The position numbers were made by a program, and so were the translations under genes. Source: Polytrichum commune (taxonomy: Eukaryota > Streptophyta > Polytrichopsida > Polytrichales > Polytrichaceae). From it: a stretch of 64,000 nucleotides of DNA. Location: assembly GCA_950295325.1 (NCBI GenBank), contig OX485804.1, positions 44,938,429-45,002,428 on the forward strand, written 5' to 3'. This document shows positions 47,428 through 60,898 of this stretch, piece after piece. A model generated the notes under the pieces. That model ran no database searches and was not told the origin of the DNA. It was given only the letters and a program-made list of their open reading frames with translations. Position 1 is the stretch's first letter, and each line of letters begins with the position of its first letter.

Positions 47428-48507
47428 GAGGTATGTGGCCTTATTGTGGACACTTCCAACCCCACCAACAATTTTGATTGTTAGATTTGATTGGGTGTTA
47501 CATCATCCAATTAGCAATTGCAATTCATGCAACTTTATTTCAAGTTCCGAAATCAAAGTTGAATTGCAAAAGTTTTAAGAGTTCAAAGTGACAATTCCAC
47601 TTTCTTTTTTAATAATCACATAGACCCTTACGATTATACTAAATTGTTGAACCTAGAATGATGTCTACATTTTTTCGGCACACATCCAACATCATCATGA
47701 CATGTGTCTTATTGGTGTCCATTCTTAACTAGAAACCTTGCTATATATATTACTTAGAATATAGGTCATATTTGATCAGAAGTAGCGACCACATAAGGTT
47801 CACAAACCTCGTGTGTGTGTATGAGAGAGAGAGAGAGATTAGCCCCCCTTGAAACTAAGGTATGTGATGTTATTGTGGGGTTTCCAACTCCACATATGGT
47901 TTTGATTGTTGGGTCAAAGCGGAGATTGATTCACATGGATCTTAATTGCACATCACACACATTGTTGTTTCAAGCTTCATTATCAACCTTGATCCATGCA
48001 AACGTTATAAAAGGTCAAACCGAAGATTCTCTTCTCTTTTGCTTCAAGCGATATTATAGACCCTCCCAATTGTGTTCACAATTTAGCCTACAATGGTTAG
48101 CTTTGGGCTCCTTCAAAGTAAGGTATATGGGCCTATCGTGGGTTTCAACTCCACATACAACTTTGACCGTTGAGTTAAATCGGGAATCGATTCATCATGT
48201 TCGCAATCGCAAATCATGCAGATTGTCATGTCAAGTTTTAGAATGAGACTTTGAATTGAAAAAGTTATGAAAGGTTGACTTAAAATTTCTCTTCTCTAAC
48301 TCTTCAAGTGATCACATAGGCGCCCTTCCCAATATTGTTCACAATTCAAACCTACAATGGTTACTAGACTTTGAGTAGGTTGTCCAATTTCTTTGTGAAA
48401 TATGTTTTTTTGACCTCGAACAATGCTTAAGCACAAATCTTGCCATGTACTACTCAAATATAGGTGCATGATTAAGAGAGGTGACCACACAAGTTTCAAA
48501 TATCTTA
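47428..48507 (+). repeat. Three tandem units of dispersed repeat family C
   Basis: Units begin near 47428, 47858 and 48119 with AGGTATGTGG-like sequence. Each has a TTATTGTGG...TTCCAACTCCAC block, TTTTGATTGTTG, a TCATGCA...TTTCAAG block and GTTCAAAGTG or AGGTTGA, then a CACATAGACCCT-like block. A GA microsatellite interrupts at about 47822-47838. Related single copies occur near 53330, 56200, 61520 and 62690. Confidence 0.65.
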
Positions 48508-48509
48508 GA

Positions 48510-49630
48510 CCCATCTTAGAGTTCAAAGTTTGAACCTGCACTTTCTTGGGAGTTGACTAGTTTTCAACCAAAGCTCAAACCATTTACAGTTTGATCAATC
48601 CTTGAGATTAGTTTGAGCAAGTGTAAAGTGGCCATGCTCATGGTCAGGTATCAAGGGGATGGGATGACATTCAATAAACGAGAATGTCATGACAAGCAAA
48701 ATAATTTTTGAATGCACATAGGGTTTGGGACCCAAAACGAGACCTTGAACTCTCAACATTCCTAAACAACCTCCACGAGGTCGCTGAAGATCTTGATAGA
48801 GGGCATGTCATAGTAGTTCCACGTGAGATCCATCAAGTTGTCATCTAAGCATTGCAAGCTTGTTTGAACAGTCAAACTCTCAAGCAAAAAGCCCAGGTAT
48901 AAAGTGGACTTGAATGAATAAGCATAAGTAAGAAGATCCATGCCAATGCGATGAGCACTGAATACATACTTACAATATTGATCATCAATGTCACATATGA
49001 CTATATTTGAAAAGTTTCCTTTACAAAAGGTAATGTATGAAATGAAGATTCCAAACCCATCGATATAATTAAAGGATTTTGAAAATCCAACGAAGACTCG
49101 TCTAAGTCGTGTACAATTAACAAAGGCCGTGCATTGAGCCCCTTAGCTTAGACCTTTAAAGGGTGGACTTCCCGTGCCTTGAAATTCGGTTGGCCATCTA
49201 TCTAGCTAGATGCACCTCCGAGATTGGAGGCTATAAGATGCCCATCCCAAAGGGTGGACCCCGAACTTCAATTCTTGGTTGGCGAGAAAGGAGAGAGTGA
49301 TGGCGCATGAGTGTCGTGACCAAGGCTCGTAAACAACCAATTGATCATTTATATAAACATACTTTATGAGCACTCCTCCGACGTACACCGAGTTACATAA
49401 GAACAAGATCGAATGATGATCATTCGAAACTTCAATGATCTCCTATTGCACTTTTTATAGCCCCGAGGGCCTTGGATGTCGTGCTTTTGTCTACCTAAGG
49501 TCACACATGAGGCCAATTTGCATATGCATTGCATCAAGTATCGAGCTATTAGCATCATGCATCAAAGGGAGACGTCTCTACCCATAGACTTGTCTTGGTG
49601 CGTGAGTGTGGGGTTCATAACGTTACCAAG
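48510..49630. other. Intergenic DNA, nothing recognised
   Basis: No gene-like signal. Two imperfect copies of an AAGGGTGGAC motif occur near 49157 and 49248. Confidence 0.35.
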
Positions 49631-49634
49631 CAGC

Positions 49635-50014
49635 TAAAGGTATGTGGGTGTTGGTTGGTTCGTTTGTCATGTTCTCTAACTTATCCCGATTAGAAGGTAC
49701 ACAACTAAATGTGTGTTGCATTGACAAATTTATGATGAAATATTTGTAAAATTCGGATTGAGAAACGGTCTTCTTTTGATTTAGTTATGGTTATGAGAAG
49801 TACATGGTTGTCGATTTCTTGATTGGATACATATGTATTCCTGATTGTGTTCATTATTGAGTGTAAAGTAGTTACCAAGATTTGAAGATGTAGTCCAATC
49901 TTTTTTTGAACATGTGTCTTGATGATGTCTCCTCTTTGATCCTCACCAAACCACATACCGATCATATCTATGGGTTTGATTAAGAAAAAGAGCAGTTTAA
50001 GACCCATTTACCAT
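49635..50014 (+). mobile_element. MITE-like repeat, family A, copy
   Basis: A forward copy starting TAAAGGTATGTGGGTGTTGG and ending GACCCATTTACCATA, about 380 bp. Confidence 0.7.
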
Positions 50015-50930
50015 AGATGATGGTCCTTTTCCCTAGAAATATGTTGTAATTAGAAAAATTGTGGTAATTAACAATTGTTTGTTGAAAAGTTCTTAATTTA
50101 CAACCTAAGCGCTCTCTCATAAACAAAAAATCCTAGAATTATAGGATAATTATGCTCATCCGATATATGATCCTCCAAAACGCAAGCAGAGAGCTTGTGT
50201 AATGCTAAGTTGGGTATTTTTTTAATTCTATAAAGGCAACTTAAGTGTGTCTTAAACGGGACCTTTCAATTCTCAAATGAGCCTTGTAGGATACTTTGAG
50301 CACTACGGTTCCTTCCTTGACCCACACAAATCATCCAAAGTTTTACTAGCTTTGCCATGTGTAGTTTTTTAGTGACGGTATATGAAACGAGCCAAAATTT
50401 TAGCAACCAATTTGAATGAACCACGTATGTGATGTGTGTTCGGAAGTGTTCATGTTAGCAACTCGTTTTTCGAGTGGAGTCCAATTGCAAGTGATTATTA
50501 ATTTCAAGTCATCTCTAAAATGAGCCAAATTTTGGTCTTGGTCAGACCAACAACCATAACTAATCATGTGTGCAAGATAATAATAGGCCATAGCACTCTT
50601 GTGAATAGCCGCTTGTTTGGATTATCATTTACATTACGAACACACAATGTTATTGAGGTCACATGAATAAAAATACATCTAAATGTTTACAGAATGTTCA
50701 AAGTCACAGCTCTCATTTGACCCTTCCTAGTTACATAGGGCCTTCCAATGTGGACATTGTTAAGTGTCCATATTTTGTCTTCTTCAATCAATGAGTTGCA
50801 TTTTGAATCCTTGGAGTAATACAATTAGTGTTCATGTTGAAGAAGTGGCCCACTTTGGAGGAATTTGGGTTATTGACATAATTGGGCAATTCTATCACAG
50901 TGCAAGTTGATTATTGAATCCAAGTCGTGC
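50015..50930. other. Intergenic DNA, nothing recognised
   Basis: AT-rich DNA without a gene-like signal. Confidence 0.35.
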
Positions 50931-50939
50931 CCATAGCCA

Positions 50940-51233
50940 TGTTCCTTGTAATGTTTGAGTTGATATTAGTATCTTATTTATTATCAAAGTGAATATTTTC
51001 TTTTTCTATTTCAAAAAAAAAAAAAACTTGTTAGGTCCTCCTCGCCCCCCCCCCCCTCTCCATTCATGTTGAGGGTTAAGCTTACATTGGTTAACAAATT
51101 TTAGCACACAGTCCACTCTCTTGTAGACACGTGTCTTTCTGATGGTAGTTATTATATCCACACCTAACTACATACTACTTTGAAAATGTGTATGCTTAAG
51201 ATGAGTAACCAAATTAGGCTTGCTTACCTTAAC
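50940..51233 (+). repeat. Partial family B repeat
   Basis: Shares AGTATCTTATTTATTATCAA, the ACACGTGTCTTTCTGATGG block and an AATTAGGCTTGCTTACCTTA end with other family B copies. A poly-A and a poly-C tract interrupt it. Confidence 0.55.
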
Positions 51234-53588
51234 CACACCAACTTAAGTTGTCCATCTCCTCAGCATGAGATCGAGATTGTATGAGAGCCTCAAATTAAAA
51301 TATGCAATTCTATTGTGGTTACTTCCAACTCGATGAGCAATTTCGATCATTGGATTAGACTAGTATGGCCCCGTGTCATCCTAGCCCTTTGTACTCGTGC
51401 ATAACAACATATCACTTTACCCTGGCCCCCCTACTTTTCCAAAACAATGGGAACGGTGGGGTGATGACACCACCACCACATAGTTCAATGTGTACATATT
51501 ACACAATATAATAAGTAAATCTTGACTTATGCATGAATTTTGGACATAATATATTTGTATACATGTACCTATGTTGGTGGATATGAACTCGGAGTATGCG
51601 TATAAATGGGATGTCGATCATGTGCTCATTACCCCCAAAACACTAAGTTTTGTGGTGCGCATACATCATTTTGCAATTGACACTCCCATATGCATTATCT
51701 TTCTCTTTAAATGATCAAATAAACTCCTTACCCCCCAACTCTTGTCAACTTATAGAGCGTATCATATTATGAACACACGGTCCAATCATGTTGTGACACC
51801 TCTCTATTTGGGGTTATGGTATCAACTATAAGCCTTATAACACTCATATAGGTGTCCAATTGAGAAGAGAGTGACTAGACAAGGTCCACAAACCTTTAAA
51901 TCCTTAGAGCCCTTAGAATTTCATTATTTTGGTTGATTGCATACCCAATGTGACTCTCATACTAGGTAAACAAACCTCTTGAAACGTCACTTGTTGCAAA
52001 GTGAACTTGACCTCCCAAAGACGACGTTTGTTCTAGTCTGTGTAATTGATCGCTCATCCAAGAGTAGAAGGGTCATCAAAGTTCGTCATGGTTTTTAATA
52101 TCATCCTTGATAACCGGTTCAAGTAGGTGGACGACTCGCCGCTCCCTTGGCTCGTCATTCATTCTCCGCTTGTTTGGTTTATCCAATCCAAAACGCACTT
52201 AGGGGTTTGAAGGTGCTATGCCAGGGCATTCCTCATTCACTGAATGCACCGCTATCAATGCATTAAGTTACACAATGTGCAGAATGCACCAGCCCGAGTG
52301 CATTCCACATGGAAGAAAATTCCGTTGGTTTCCACCCACTTATTTCCCTATACATAAGTCACCCAACTTTATGCACAGTGTAAGAAGGCAAGGTTGTTTG
52401 GAACTAAATATTTTCATAATAGTAGACATTACCCTACTTCGTAACTCAAAACTCACATTAGTTGTACATGTGGATCCGCCAATAAACTTACACATCCAAG
52501 TATGATTATAATAAGGATTCAAATACATATATAGGAATTTGATAAATTCATCACACACTGGTTAAAATGACCACAGAGACGCATACAGAAGCGTTGCCCA
52601 AGATGTGTAATTCATTTAGTGAATCAAGTTTATTAATTCTCAACACAAAGCCAATACCTTGCTCCTCCTCATGCGTGCAATAAAAAAAATCAGATTTTGA
52701 CAAGTCACATGATATGATTGTGCGATGCGTCTTTGTGGTTGTTTTAGTAAACTACATGGTTGATTTAACAACTCGCGCTCCTTCTCTCTATGACCAAATG
52801 ACAACATTATTATATGTTGTTGTTAAAGTATTAAACACATTCATAGTGTTCGTTTAAAAATAACACACATCCATCATCCGTATGGCACATATAGTATTCC
52901 CACACCTGAAGGGAAGATGTGATGCTTGGGAAGGAGGTAGGGTTCTTAGGGGACCGGTTCCCGAACTCAAGCATGCATGCTAGCTACAAAGATTAACTCC
53001 TCTCAACTTTTCAAACAAGAGTCTAGATTTCATTCTTTTTGCACGCACTCCCACCCAAAAATTCGAAGTCGATTTGAGTGCCCCTTACTTGAATAAGATT
53101 GATTGTGGAATCACACAAAACACAAAGGGCGGCATGCGTATGTTCCGCACAAGCCTAGAGGATGCCGAACGACAAGGGTTACGTTACGGGTCTTCAAACC
53201 ATTTTCCTTTTCTTTCCTTCACCACACGCTCTCCCATACTATATGGAAACACCGCTAACTTATTTAGCGTTGGAGTGGAATCGGTTTGATTGCGATTTGG
53301 AATTCGTCGTCCGGCAAACATGACGGAAGCTTGGCATGTGGCCTTATTGGTGGCACTTCGAACCCCATGGACAATTCGGGCCCTTCGGAAAGGTCTTCTC
53401 TAATCTAAATGTTAGCCATTGTAAATCACGAAGATTGTCATGTCAAGTTTTTGATTTGCAGTTGAGGTGTAAGTAATGGGTATAAGAGTTAAAAGTGGAG
53501 ATTCTTGTTCTCTTTGAGCAATCGCATATTGGGCACCCTCAATTATGTTGATTGTTGTGATATGGAATGTGCCCTCCTTCAAACATGG
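51234..53588. other. Intergenic DNA, mostly unrecognised
   Basis: No gene-like signal. A family C-like fragment (GGCATGTGGCCTTATTGGTG) lies at about 53333-53540. Confidence 0.35.
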
Positions 53589-53601
53589 CATGCTCGCAAT
53601 A

Positions 53602-53768
53602 TAGGATTGAGATGATGTTAAACTACCGGATGATAGTGGAGAGGTACCCAAAACCAAATAAAGTGGTTGGCAGTTCGATTCCTGGCCGTGAACTATTCTC
53701 TCTCCTTGATAGAAAAACTAGCCATGTAGCCATGCGCCTCTTGTGTTCCAAAAAAAGAAAAAACAAGA
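53602..53768 (+). mobile_element. tRNA-derived SINE, copy 1, with target-site duplication
   Basis: A 167-bp element is flanked by a perfect 13-bp duplication, CATGCTCGCAATA, at 53589-53601 and 53769-53781. It has a Pol III A box (TAGTGGAGAGG at 53634), a B box (AGTTCGATTCC at 53672) and an A-rich tail (about 53750-53766). A diverged second copy lies on the minus strand at 21068-21237. Confidence 0.93.
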
Positions 53769-53781
53769 CATGCTCGCAATA

Positions 53782-54345
53782 ACGGTCCTAAGTTACGCTT
53801 TAAAGAGTGGACCCACCTCCATGTCCATAGATACTTTTCAAGCCTCCTTTACTCCCATGAGCTATTATACCCCTTGCACAATGCATAAATAAAGTTCCCT
53901 TGTTGTCCTCGTCTTTGCTTGGGCCTTATTCTAATAACCTTGGAACCTCATCTCCTAATCAAACCTATCACACTCTAAACTCCGTAATATCAACCTCCTT
54001 AGTGTCACTTCTTTTTATATCCCAAAACCCTAGGGAACGGATGTTCTCAATCTAAATCTCACTCCTTGTTATCACGTTTCCCTCCCATATATCATGGGTT
54101 TGGACATTAAAATAAACCACCAAAGAATTCAAACCACACACTCACACACATCACATTGTGATTGTTGTAATTGTTCTCATTATTGCAATGTTGACTTTGT
54201 GCTATTCCATAATGTCACATGCTAAACTAATTCTCTTTTTTTATCAAACATCCATGTTAACACTACATTACTCCTTAACATCACATGCACTTTGGGTGTC
54301 ACAATTGCCATATTGTGGACTTTAGAGTGTACTTCTCCAAATGCA
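53782..54345. other. Intergenic DNA, nothing recognised
   Basis: No gene-like signal. The first bases look like part of the 23S ATAACGGTCCTAAG motif, but see the rejected list. Confidence 0.35.
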
Positions 54346-54723
54346 TAAGATAGATGGGTCTTAAATGGTTAGTTTTTCCAACTACGCTACTTCTCATATG
54401 ATATGAAGCACACAATTAGCATGAGATGGTTATCAAATTCAATTGAAGGCCGTAGTTGCTTTCCTCATTGTTTTTAGAGCTCATATGAAATTTTTATTCG
54501 TTATCAAATTAAAGATTCTCGTGTTCATTCATTGATCGTATTCCACCCCCAAATTATGTTGACTATTGAGCCTAGAATGATTATCATATTTTGACTAGTA
54601 TTCCAACCTCTTCTAAACACGTGTCTTTTTGGTATATGTTATTGGAGTCACACCTACCCACATTACCACTCAAATTCATGTGTCCGATTAAGATAAGTAA
54701 CAAAATTTGGCATGTCTATCTTA
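54346..54723 (+). mobile_element. MITE-like repeat, family B, copy
   Basis: Starts TAAGATAGATGGGTCTTAAA and ends GGCATGTCTATCTTA; inverted ends TAAGATAGA. About 378 bp. Confidence 0.72.
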
Positions 54724-56195
54724 TGTGCCCTCTTTCAACTTATCAATCATAATCTTACAAAACCAACCTTATTCTTTGGAAAGCAAGTGGGCCTTCTGGT
54801 AGTGGACATGCGCATTGATCTTCCTTTCAATTGGATCATCAAGTTGACATTAGTCTTAATCTCACGGAGCTATTGCACTCCACCACTCTAGGGAATTAGC
54901 TAGTTTGAAACCATCATGATGTTCTTTTAGTTCCATAGCCTTTTTGACTTCATAGAGTATAAAATCAAATTCATTTCATTGAGAGGGTTATTGTAAGATC
55001 TCATGGGCACGAATGTCCACCTTGCTAGTGAGACACGTAATTTGGATTATCTTCAATATACATAGAAATGCTTATAGCATCATCAACAAGTTTTTGATGT
55101 CTCTTCTATTTCTTGGTGTTGTCCTAGAGCAAAGCTCTTAGTTTGTTTGTCCGCCCCCCCCCCCTCCCCTTTCTTGCCCATTGGTATGTCCCTAAATGAA
55201 TGTATGCAGATGCATGTGGAAACTAGATAAGTAATGTGGATGAAACTAAGTAAAATACAAATAACTAGAAACTCGTCTAAGAATCTAGATAGAGCTATCT
55301 AGAACCTAAGTTAACTCCCACTCTTACAACAACAACAACTTCAACTTTCAGTTCATCCAATGGGTAGCCTTACATGCATAGCACCTTGTTTCTTGGCCAG
55401 GCTCAAATATTATACACCTTTGTAAAGTTTCCTTGCCCATATTGTTGCTCATGCCCACATGACCTTCCAATTTAATATATCTAAGTGTATGTCCAATATC
55501 ATAAGGTCCACAATCTTCATAAAGAAGAAGGCTCACAAATTATTGGCCAATGAATAGAGAGGGCGCATAAGGTTCAATGGAAAGATGAGGTCTCAAGCTA
55601 CTTAGTCTTTGAGGCGTTGCTTAGGTAAAGCAAATCCTTGACTGCGTTCCGTGGGATCATGTATCACATGAGCATAATTCTCTTTTAATTCCAAGATCTC
55701 CTATTTACATGGGAGCACTCAAACTAGAACCTGTGAACTTTTCGACAAACAATTGTAATTGCAACAAAGACATAGTTTCTTTAATCACAACCATCATGTA
55801 GTTGCTTAGTAATGTTATGGAAAGAGTGTGACCAATACCAAGAGTCGTCTAGGGGCTAGTACGTCCCTATCCGACTTGAAATTCAAGACACACACACACA
55901 CACAAACTAATCCTATTTTGCTAAGTTTGAAAATAGTGCAAGTCTTTGACCAAAAGTAGTCCATTGTGAGGCTAGAGTAGGACCTACTCTAGGGTTTTTT
56001 TCCTCACTTATTTCGAGGGGTGGTGAAGCATGGGGAACATTTGGGGCCATGCTCTTGCAAATTAAAGTGGCAGCCGAAGCACCGTCTCGTGCAAAACTTT
56101 GGTGTACTAGATAGAATATACATAATTATACCGCATGTTGGCGCTCGTTCGAAACGGTCGATTGTTCACGATTCTCCATTCAAGTGTTGTTTTTC
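54724..56195. other. Intergenic DNA, nothing recognised
   Basis: No gene-like signal. A CA microsatellite lies at about 55889-55904 and a C tract at about 55157. Confidence 0.35.
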
Positions 56196-56199
56196 GGAA

Positions 56200-56800
56200 C
56201 AAGTGTATGAGGCACTTCCAACTCCACAAACGATCCGACTTGTGGGGTAGGATGGATGCGAAATCGTCTTCTCCCAATTAACAATTTCGAATCACGAAGA
56301 TCGACATTCTAATTTTCAAATTAGCCGGAATTGGTATATGTGATACTTATAAGAGATCGAAATGAGTATTCTAGTTCTTCTAAGTGATCATATAGGTCGT
56401 AACATCATTCAACTGCTATTAGCCGTTCCATTCTCATGACATGCAGTGGCACTGCTTCATTTGAGTTCAACAATATGAATTTGTTGGTAAGAGAGAATAA
56501 GCATGGTGTAGTTTCAAATGATGTATGACTAATTCCCGGCCTTGCCCAACCTAGGGTGTAGTTGGATAATGTTATGGTCCTTCCAAGTGTATGAAACTAT
56601 TGAACATGTAGTGATTGATATATTGTGAGCACATAGTCCAACCTCATCGTAGCATGTGTTTTTTTTGGTTTTTTTGGTTTGGGGGAGGGGGGGGGGGCGG
56701 AGGTGTATGTTCTTAATTACAACCCTTGGCATACACCACTGAAATATGATTGTTTGATTAAGAAGAGGGACCACATAAAGCCCATATGCTTTAATACAAA
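56200..56800 (+). repeat. Family C-like repeat fragments
   Basis: TTCCAACTCCACAAACGATC near 56217 and the block AACATGTAGTGATTGATATA...CATAGTCCAACCTCATCGTA near 56595-56655 match family C units. A G-rich run lies at about 56680-56700. Confidence 0.45.
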
Positions 56801-59255
56801 ACATCGTAAGTTTACACTACAATCAACCTCCTTCTAACATTCTTATCCCTCAATATTGTACTCTACACTATATTCTTCTCAAAATGAATGTTTACTTGAG
56901 TATGATAGATAAACTTTAATTTTGAGAGAAAAGGTCAATTGATGAGCGTCTACTTCATATTGTTGCTCCTTAATAGTACCACAAGGTTATCAAGTATCAA
57001 CATGTCGTGAGTATAATGAGCACCTTGATTTTCCAACCTTGGGTTGAGATGCTTGCATGAAGGGGTTGTATCTCTTCATTTTGAGTTAATGGGTGGCCTC
57101 CGGAAATTTGTCGTGCTAGGATGTGATTTCATTGTGTTGAAACAAACACTTTGTTGAAGGTTGGGATTGGAGTGGGCCACAAGTGAGAAGTCTTGTGATG
57201 AGGAGGGTTTCCGGGCAACCTTATGGAGGCCATGGCATGTGTGGTGGACATGAGCAATTACCTATGTGGGAATACCAATTCAAGGAGTACCAATTCATAT
57301 GGTGACAAAGCGGTTGATTGACCATTCACAAGGCATTTTCATACAATACGGTGGGTGGGTGAGTCTTGATTATTGTATCTGACACTTGAGGGTCTTATTA
57401 TGTTTGTTAGGTTGTGTTTCTTTGATGATGGGGACAATGTTGAGTCCGCCTTTCAATTGGTAGGCTTGCTTGCCTTAGACAGTGTAATCCGCTACTGACT
57501 GGTGAACACAAATCCTATGATTCTAGAGGATTGGGTTAGTGTTTGAATTCTAGATGTCTTAATTCCTTTGTTTGGGTGATAATATCTCCTAGGTATACTG
57601 TGAACTCCTTTTTAGTATCTTGAGGTTACATTTATAGGTGTCCTGTAATTTTAATGTGGTTTCCCAAAATCTATTATTTTAGAAACTTTCCTAAAAAATA
57701 TGATAGAGTTATGTGCCCAAGTTTGCAAAGTTATGTTCCCTTAGAATCCTAATGTTGAGGTTCGGTGTCTTTTTAGGGTAAAAGAGTTTTTATGACTTAC
57801 TATTCTCAATTTCACACATGAATATTTATGACTATCTCCTAATGAGGCCAATTGTTTAACTCTCATCCAGGATGCATTTACTCGTGATCTCAAATTCCTC
57901 TTATGAACTTATTGTTCATTATTGAGGGTATGCTTATTAAATTTTGAACATTTTCTTGATTGGTATGTTTCCCCTTTATGAATGTAAGCACTCAAATTGA
58001 TGTGATGAGATATTTGACCTTCTTGACGGCCTTCATATAATTCATTTTGGGCCTCCCTTCCAAATGAGGGTAGCTAGCATGTGAGTGGTGAGAAGTGACC
58101 AATGATACCATGCAATCAACTTGATACTTGTAGATCTAGAAATAAGCCTTAATATGTTATTATAGCTTGAATGTTAGTAAATGAAACTCAAAAACAGCTA
58201 CAATTACCTATATCTATCTATATATATTGAAAGTTCATAAATTTTATATACCAACAATGTACTAACATCACATCTTGATTATAGATTATTGACTATTGAC
58301 TATTAGTGCTCGACAATAATTACAATCCTATATCATTCAAGTATGATGTGCATGACCTTGTTGTAGTTCAAAGTTGCAGCTGCATACATGAAGGTGGTCC
58401 CCATCATGTAGTCAACCTTGCGTGTAGATGCATGAATACATGATACACATGTGTTTGTAGTATGACCCACTGGCATTTCTTCCCTACCATGGCATACATT
58501 GTAAGGATTCTACTGTCCCATATGTTCCTATGCTTTGTAGCATGTGCATTTGGACCGTTCCAAGTTTTGGAGTTGAAAACCAACACCTTCTAGATTAAGT
58601 ATCTCAAGGTTTGCTCACAAATTAAATACCCCATCCCCAATCAACTTTCGTTTTCAAATTTGAGAAATGTTTTAAAGATGTTTTCATCCATATGATGTAG
58701 CTCTTAGGAATTTGACCATGCAACATGTGTCATTGAAGCTAGGGAAATGGTAGATTCTAGATTTATCAATAAATAATCTCTTAAGTATCAACAGATACTA
58801 TCAACTTGAGACACTTTAGGATTGTGATTTATACATCTACCTCTACTTTAAAATCCTATATAATTTAAGCATGAGAAAAACTTAGATGACTTTGTGTGAA
58901 TTTTCTCTTAAACTTAGGGTTTGGGACTAAACCCATGATGTCATCTGCTCTACTTAGCAAATCACACTAATATTCAAAGCATTTCTTCTACAGTCATAGC
59001 ACCTAGTTACAAGTGAAAGAACAAGAATTTGGACACAATTATTTTGTCTCGAGAAAACTTAGTCAATTGGACCAAAACAAGCGAATGTTTTTTTTTTGGG
59101 TTGCCCGAGATTCTTGAGGTTAAAGAATTCATCTGATGAGACATTCATTTATTGCTAAGGAGCAAAGAGGGACTTGTACACAAGCCAAGTGTACTGAAGG
59201 AGGCGAGAATATTTTCTTTTTGATTATCTCAAATGGACACCTAGACTATATTTTA
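56801..59255. other. Intergenic DNA, nothing recognised
   Basis: No gene-like signal on either strand; only short open frames. Confidence 0.35.
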
Positions 59256-59520
59256 AGTGAAGTGTAGTTAGCTAGGTGTGATCTAAACACGGACATAAAA
59301 GAAAAAGACATGTGTTGGAAAGAGCTTGGACTACGTGTTTAGACCATGTCAACTTATTCTAGGTTTTATTGTCAATATAATTGGGATGGACTTATATGAT
59401 AGTTTAACATAAATTCAACCTTTTCTCTTTGATAACAAAGCATTATTTCATATGAATTTCAAGCTATGACTTCAATTTGGGCGTCCTAATTATCATGTGT
59501 TAATCGCATGTTAGAAGAAA
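59255..59520 (-). repeat. Family B repeat, reverse, diverged
   Basis: Blocks GGTGTGATCTAAACACGGAC, ACATGTGTTGGAAAGAGCTT and ATTTCATATGAATTTCAAGC correspond in reverse to family B. Confidence 0.5.
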
Positions 59521-60154
59521 TGGGTGAAGTTTCCTGAAAGTTTCTCAACCTTCTCTTAGAACAAATATTCACTCGGTCATCATGCAATTATTTGTGGCAA
59601 TTGTGATATCGACCACAAAGACGTGTCACATAACCTATCAAAATTTGATTTTTCAACGCACACATGAAGAGGAGAAAGGCATCATTTCTGTATTAGAATT
59701 GATAAACCTGGCCAACTAAATGAATTAAACAACTTGGCCAACACTTATGTCTGCGTCTTGTGGTCATTTAAACTAGTGTGTGGTCAATTTAACAATCCCC
59801 TTGTTTTTGAGAATTAGGTCACAAATGGCATGTCATGGAAGAGCTCTTGAGAAGCTTACAAGATAGTCTATACTTTTGTGTATCATGACTAAGATTTGAG
59901 TAAGAAATGAATACAGCTTATTAATTTGCACATGAGCTTCACGAGGTCATTGCATTCAAACGAACGGGTAGAGAAATCTAAGGGGTAAGGATTGTTGGAA
60001 AGCTCTTAAAAAAAGGTGAGAAAAGGGAGACTCTTCATTTGCTTCATTCGGGCACAATGTGAGCGTGATGGGATCATGGTAGGAACATCAAAACCTTAGA
60101 CAATTTTATTGCAATCAAAAGGCAAGGCATAAGTGTCTGGATGACAATGCCTTA

Positions 60155-60680
60155 GGGCCGCTTCACACCTAGAGGCTGGGCCAATTCATTATGTAAGAGG
60201 CTTGAAATCCTCACTTATGATTGGCCAAAAGGTTGAAATCAGCCCCAACCCCTTTACACCTAGAGGTCGGGCCGATGTGGTGGTATGAAATTTTTAATCA
60301 AAAAATGCATGGTATGACATGGCCTGAGCTCGTTGAATTGGGTGCACCCAAAGTGGAGGGCGAGTTCTTGGCCTCGGGGCCAATGTCAGATTTCAATATA
60401 ATTAATAAAATGTGATTTTCTTCAACGAACCAGATCCGTTGGATTATGTGGAAATCTGAATGGCTCTGTGCTAGATTATGCTAGATACGTTGGATTATGC
60501 TAGATTTATTAAATGGGTCTGGCTTCTTGGCCCTAAGGCCTTTACATATGGGAAAATTGCCCCCCATTATAATCTTATTGTAATGTGTAGTTGAGGCCAG
60601 CCTCCAACCCAAAGGGGGCTGAAATTTCATGTAAGCAGCCTCAAGGGGAATTGGCCCGGCCTCTAGGTGTAAAGCGGACC
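60155..60680. mobile_element. Second Tourist-like MITE family, complete
   Basis: This 526-bp element is flanked by TTA at 60152-60154 and 60681-60683. Its inverted ends begin GGGCCGCTTCACACCTAGAG. The ends resemble those of the 499-bp family (GGGCCACTTCACACACGAG) but the interior is unrelated. A TIR-like phrase, TTTACACCTAGAGGTCGGGC, is repeated inside near 60252. No coding capacity. Confidence 0.87.
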
Positions 60681-60710
60681 TTAGATAGATATAAAGGAGC
60701 TACTACCGTA

Positions 60711-60850
60711 GAGGTCTCTCTATTTCATCTTGACATGCTCGGGAATGTAGTTTCCACATGGGGATACAAGTAGGTCTTAGCGAATGTGAGCATGACACGT
60801 AACAAAATTTGAGGGCAAATAATTATGTTGTGTCGGAATAGAGAGCTCTC
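60711..60850. mobile_element. Small TA-flanked MITE (family D), copy 2
   Basis: This is a 140-bp partner of 7922-8060. It starts GAGGTCTCTCTATTTC, ends GAATAGAGAGCTCTC and lies between TA dinucleotides (60709-60710, 60851-60852). Confidence 0.75.
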
Positions 60851-60898
60851 TACGGTTTAGAGGGCGATCTATTTCAACTTTACAAATGTCGAAATGTA

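Noticed and set aside
53779..53800. ATAACGGTCCTAAG, close to the universal 23S rRNA / I-CeuI target motif
   Set aside because: The left bases belong to the 13-bp SINE target duplication, and the following sequence departs from 23S after about 20 bp. No other 23S block adjoins it.
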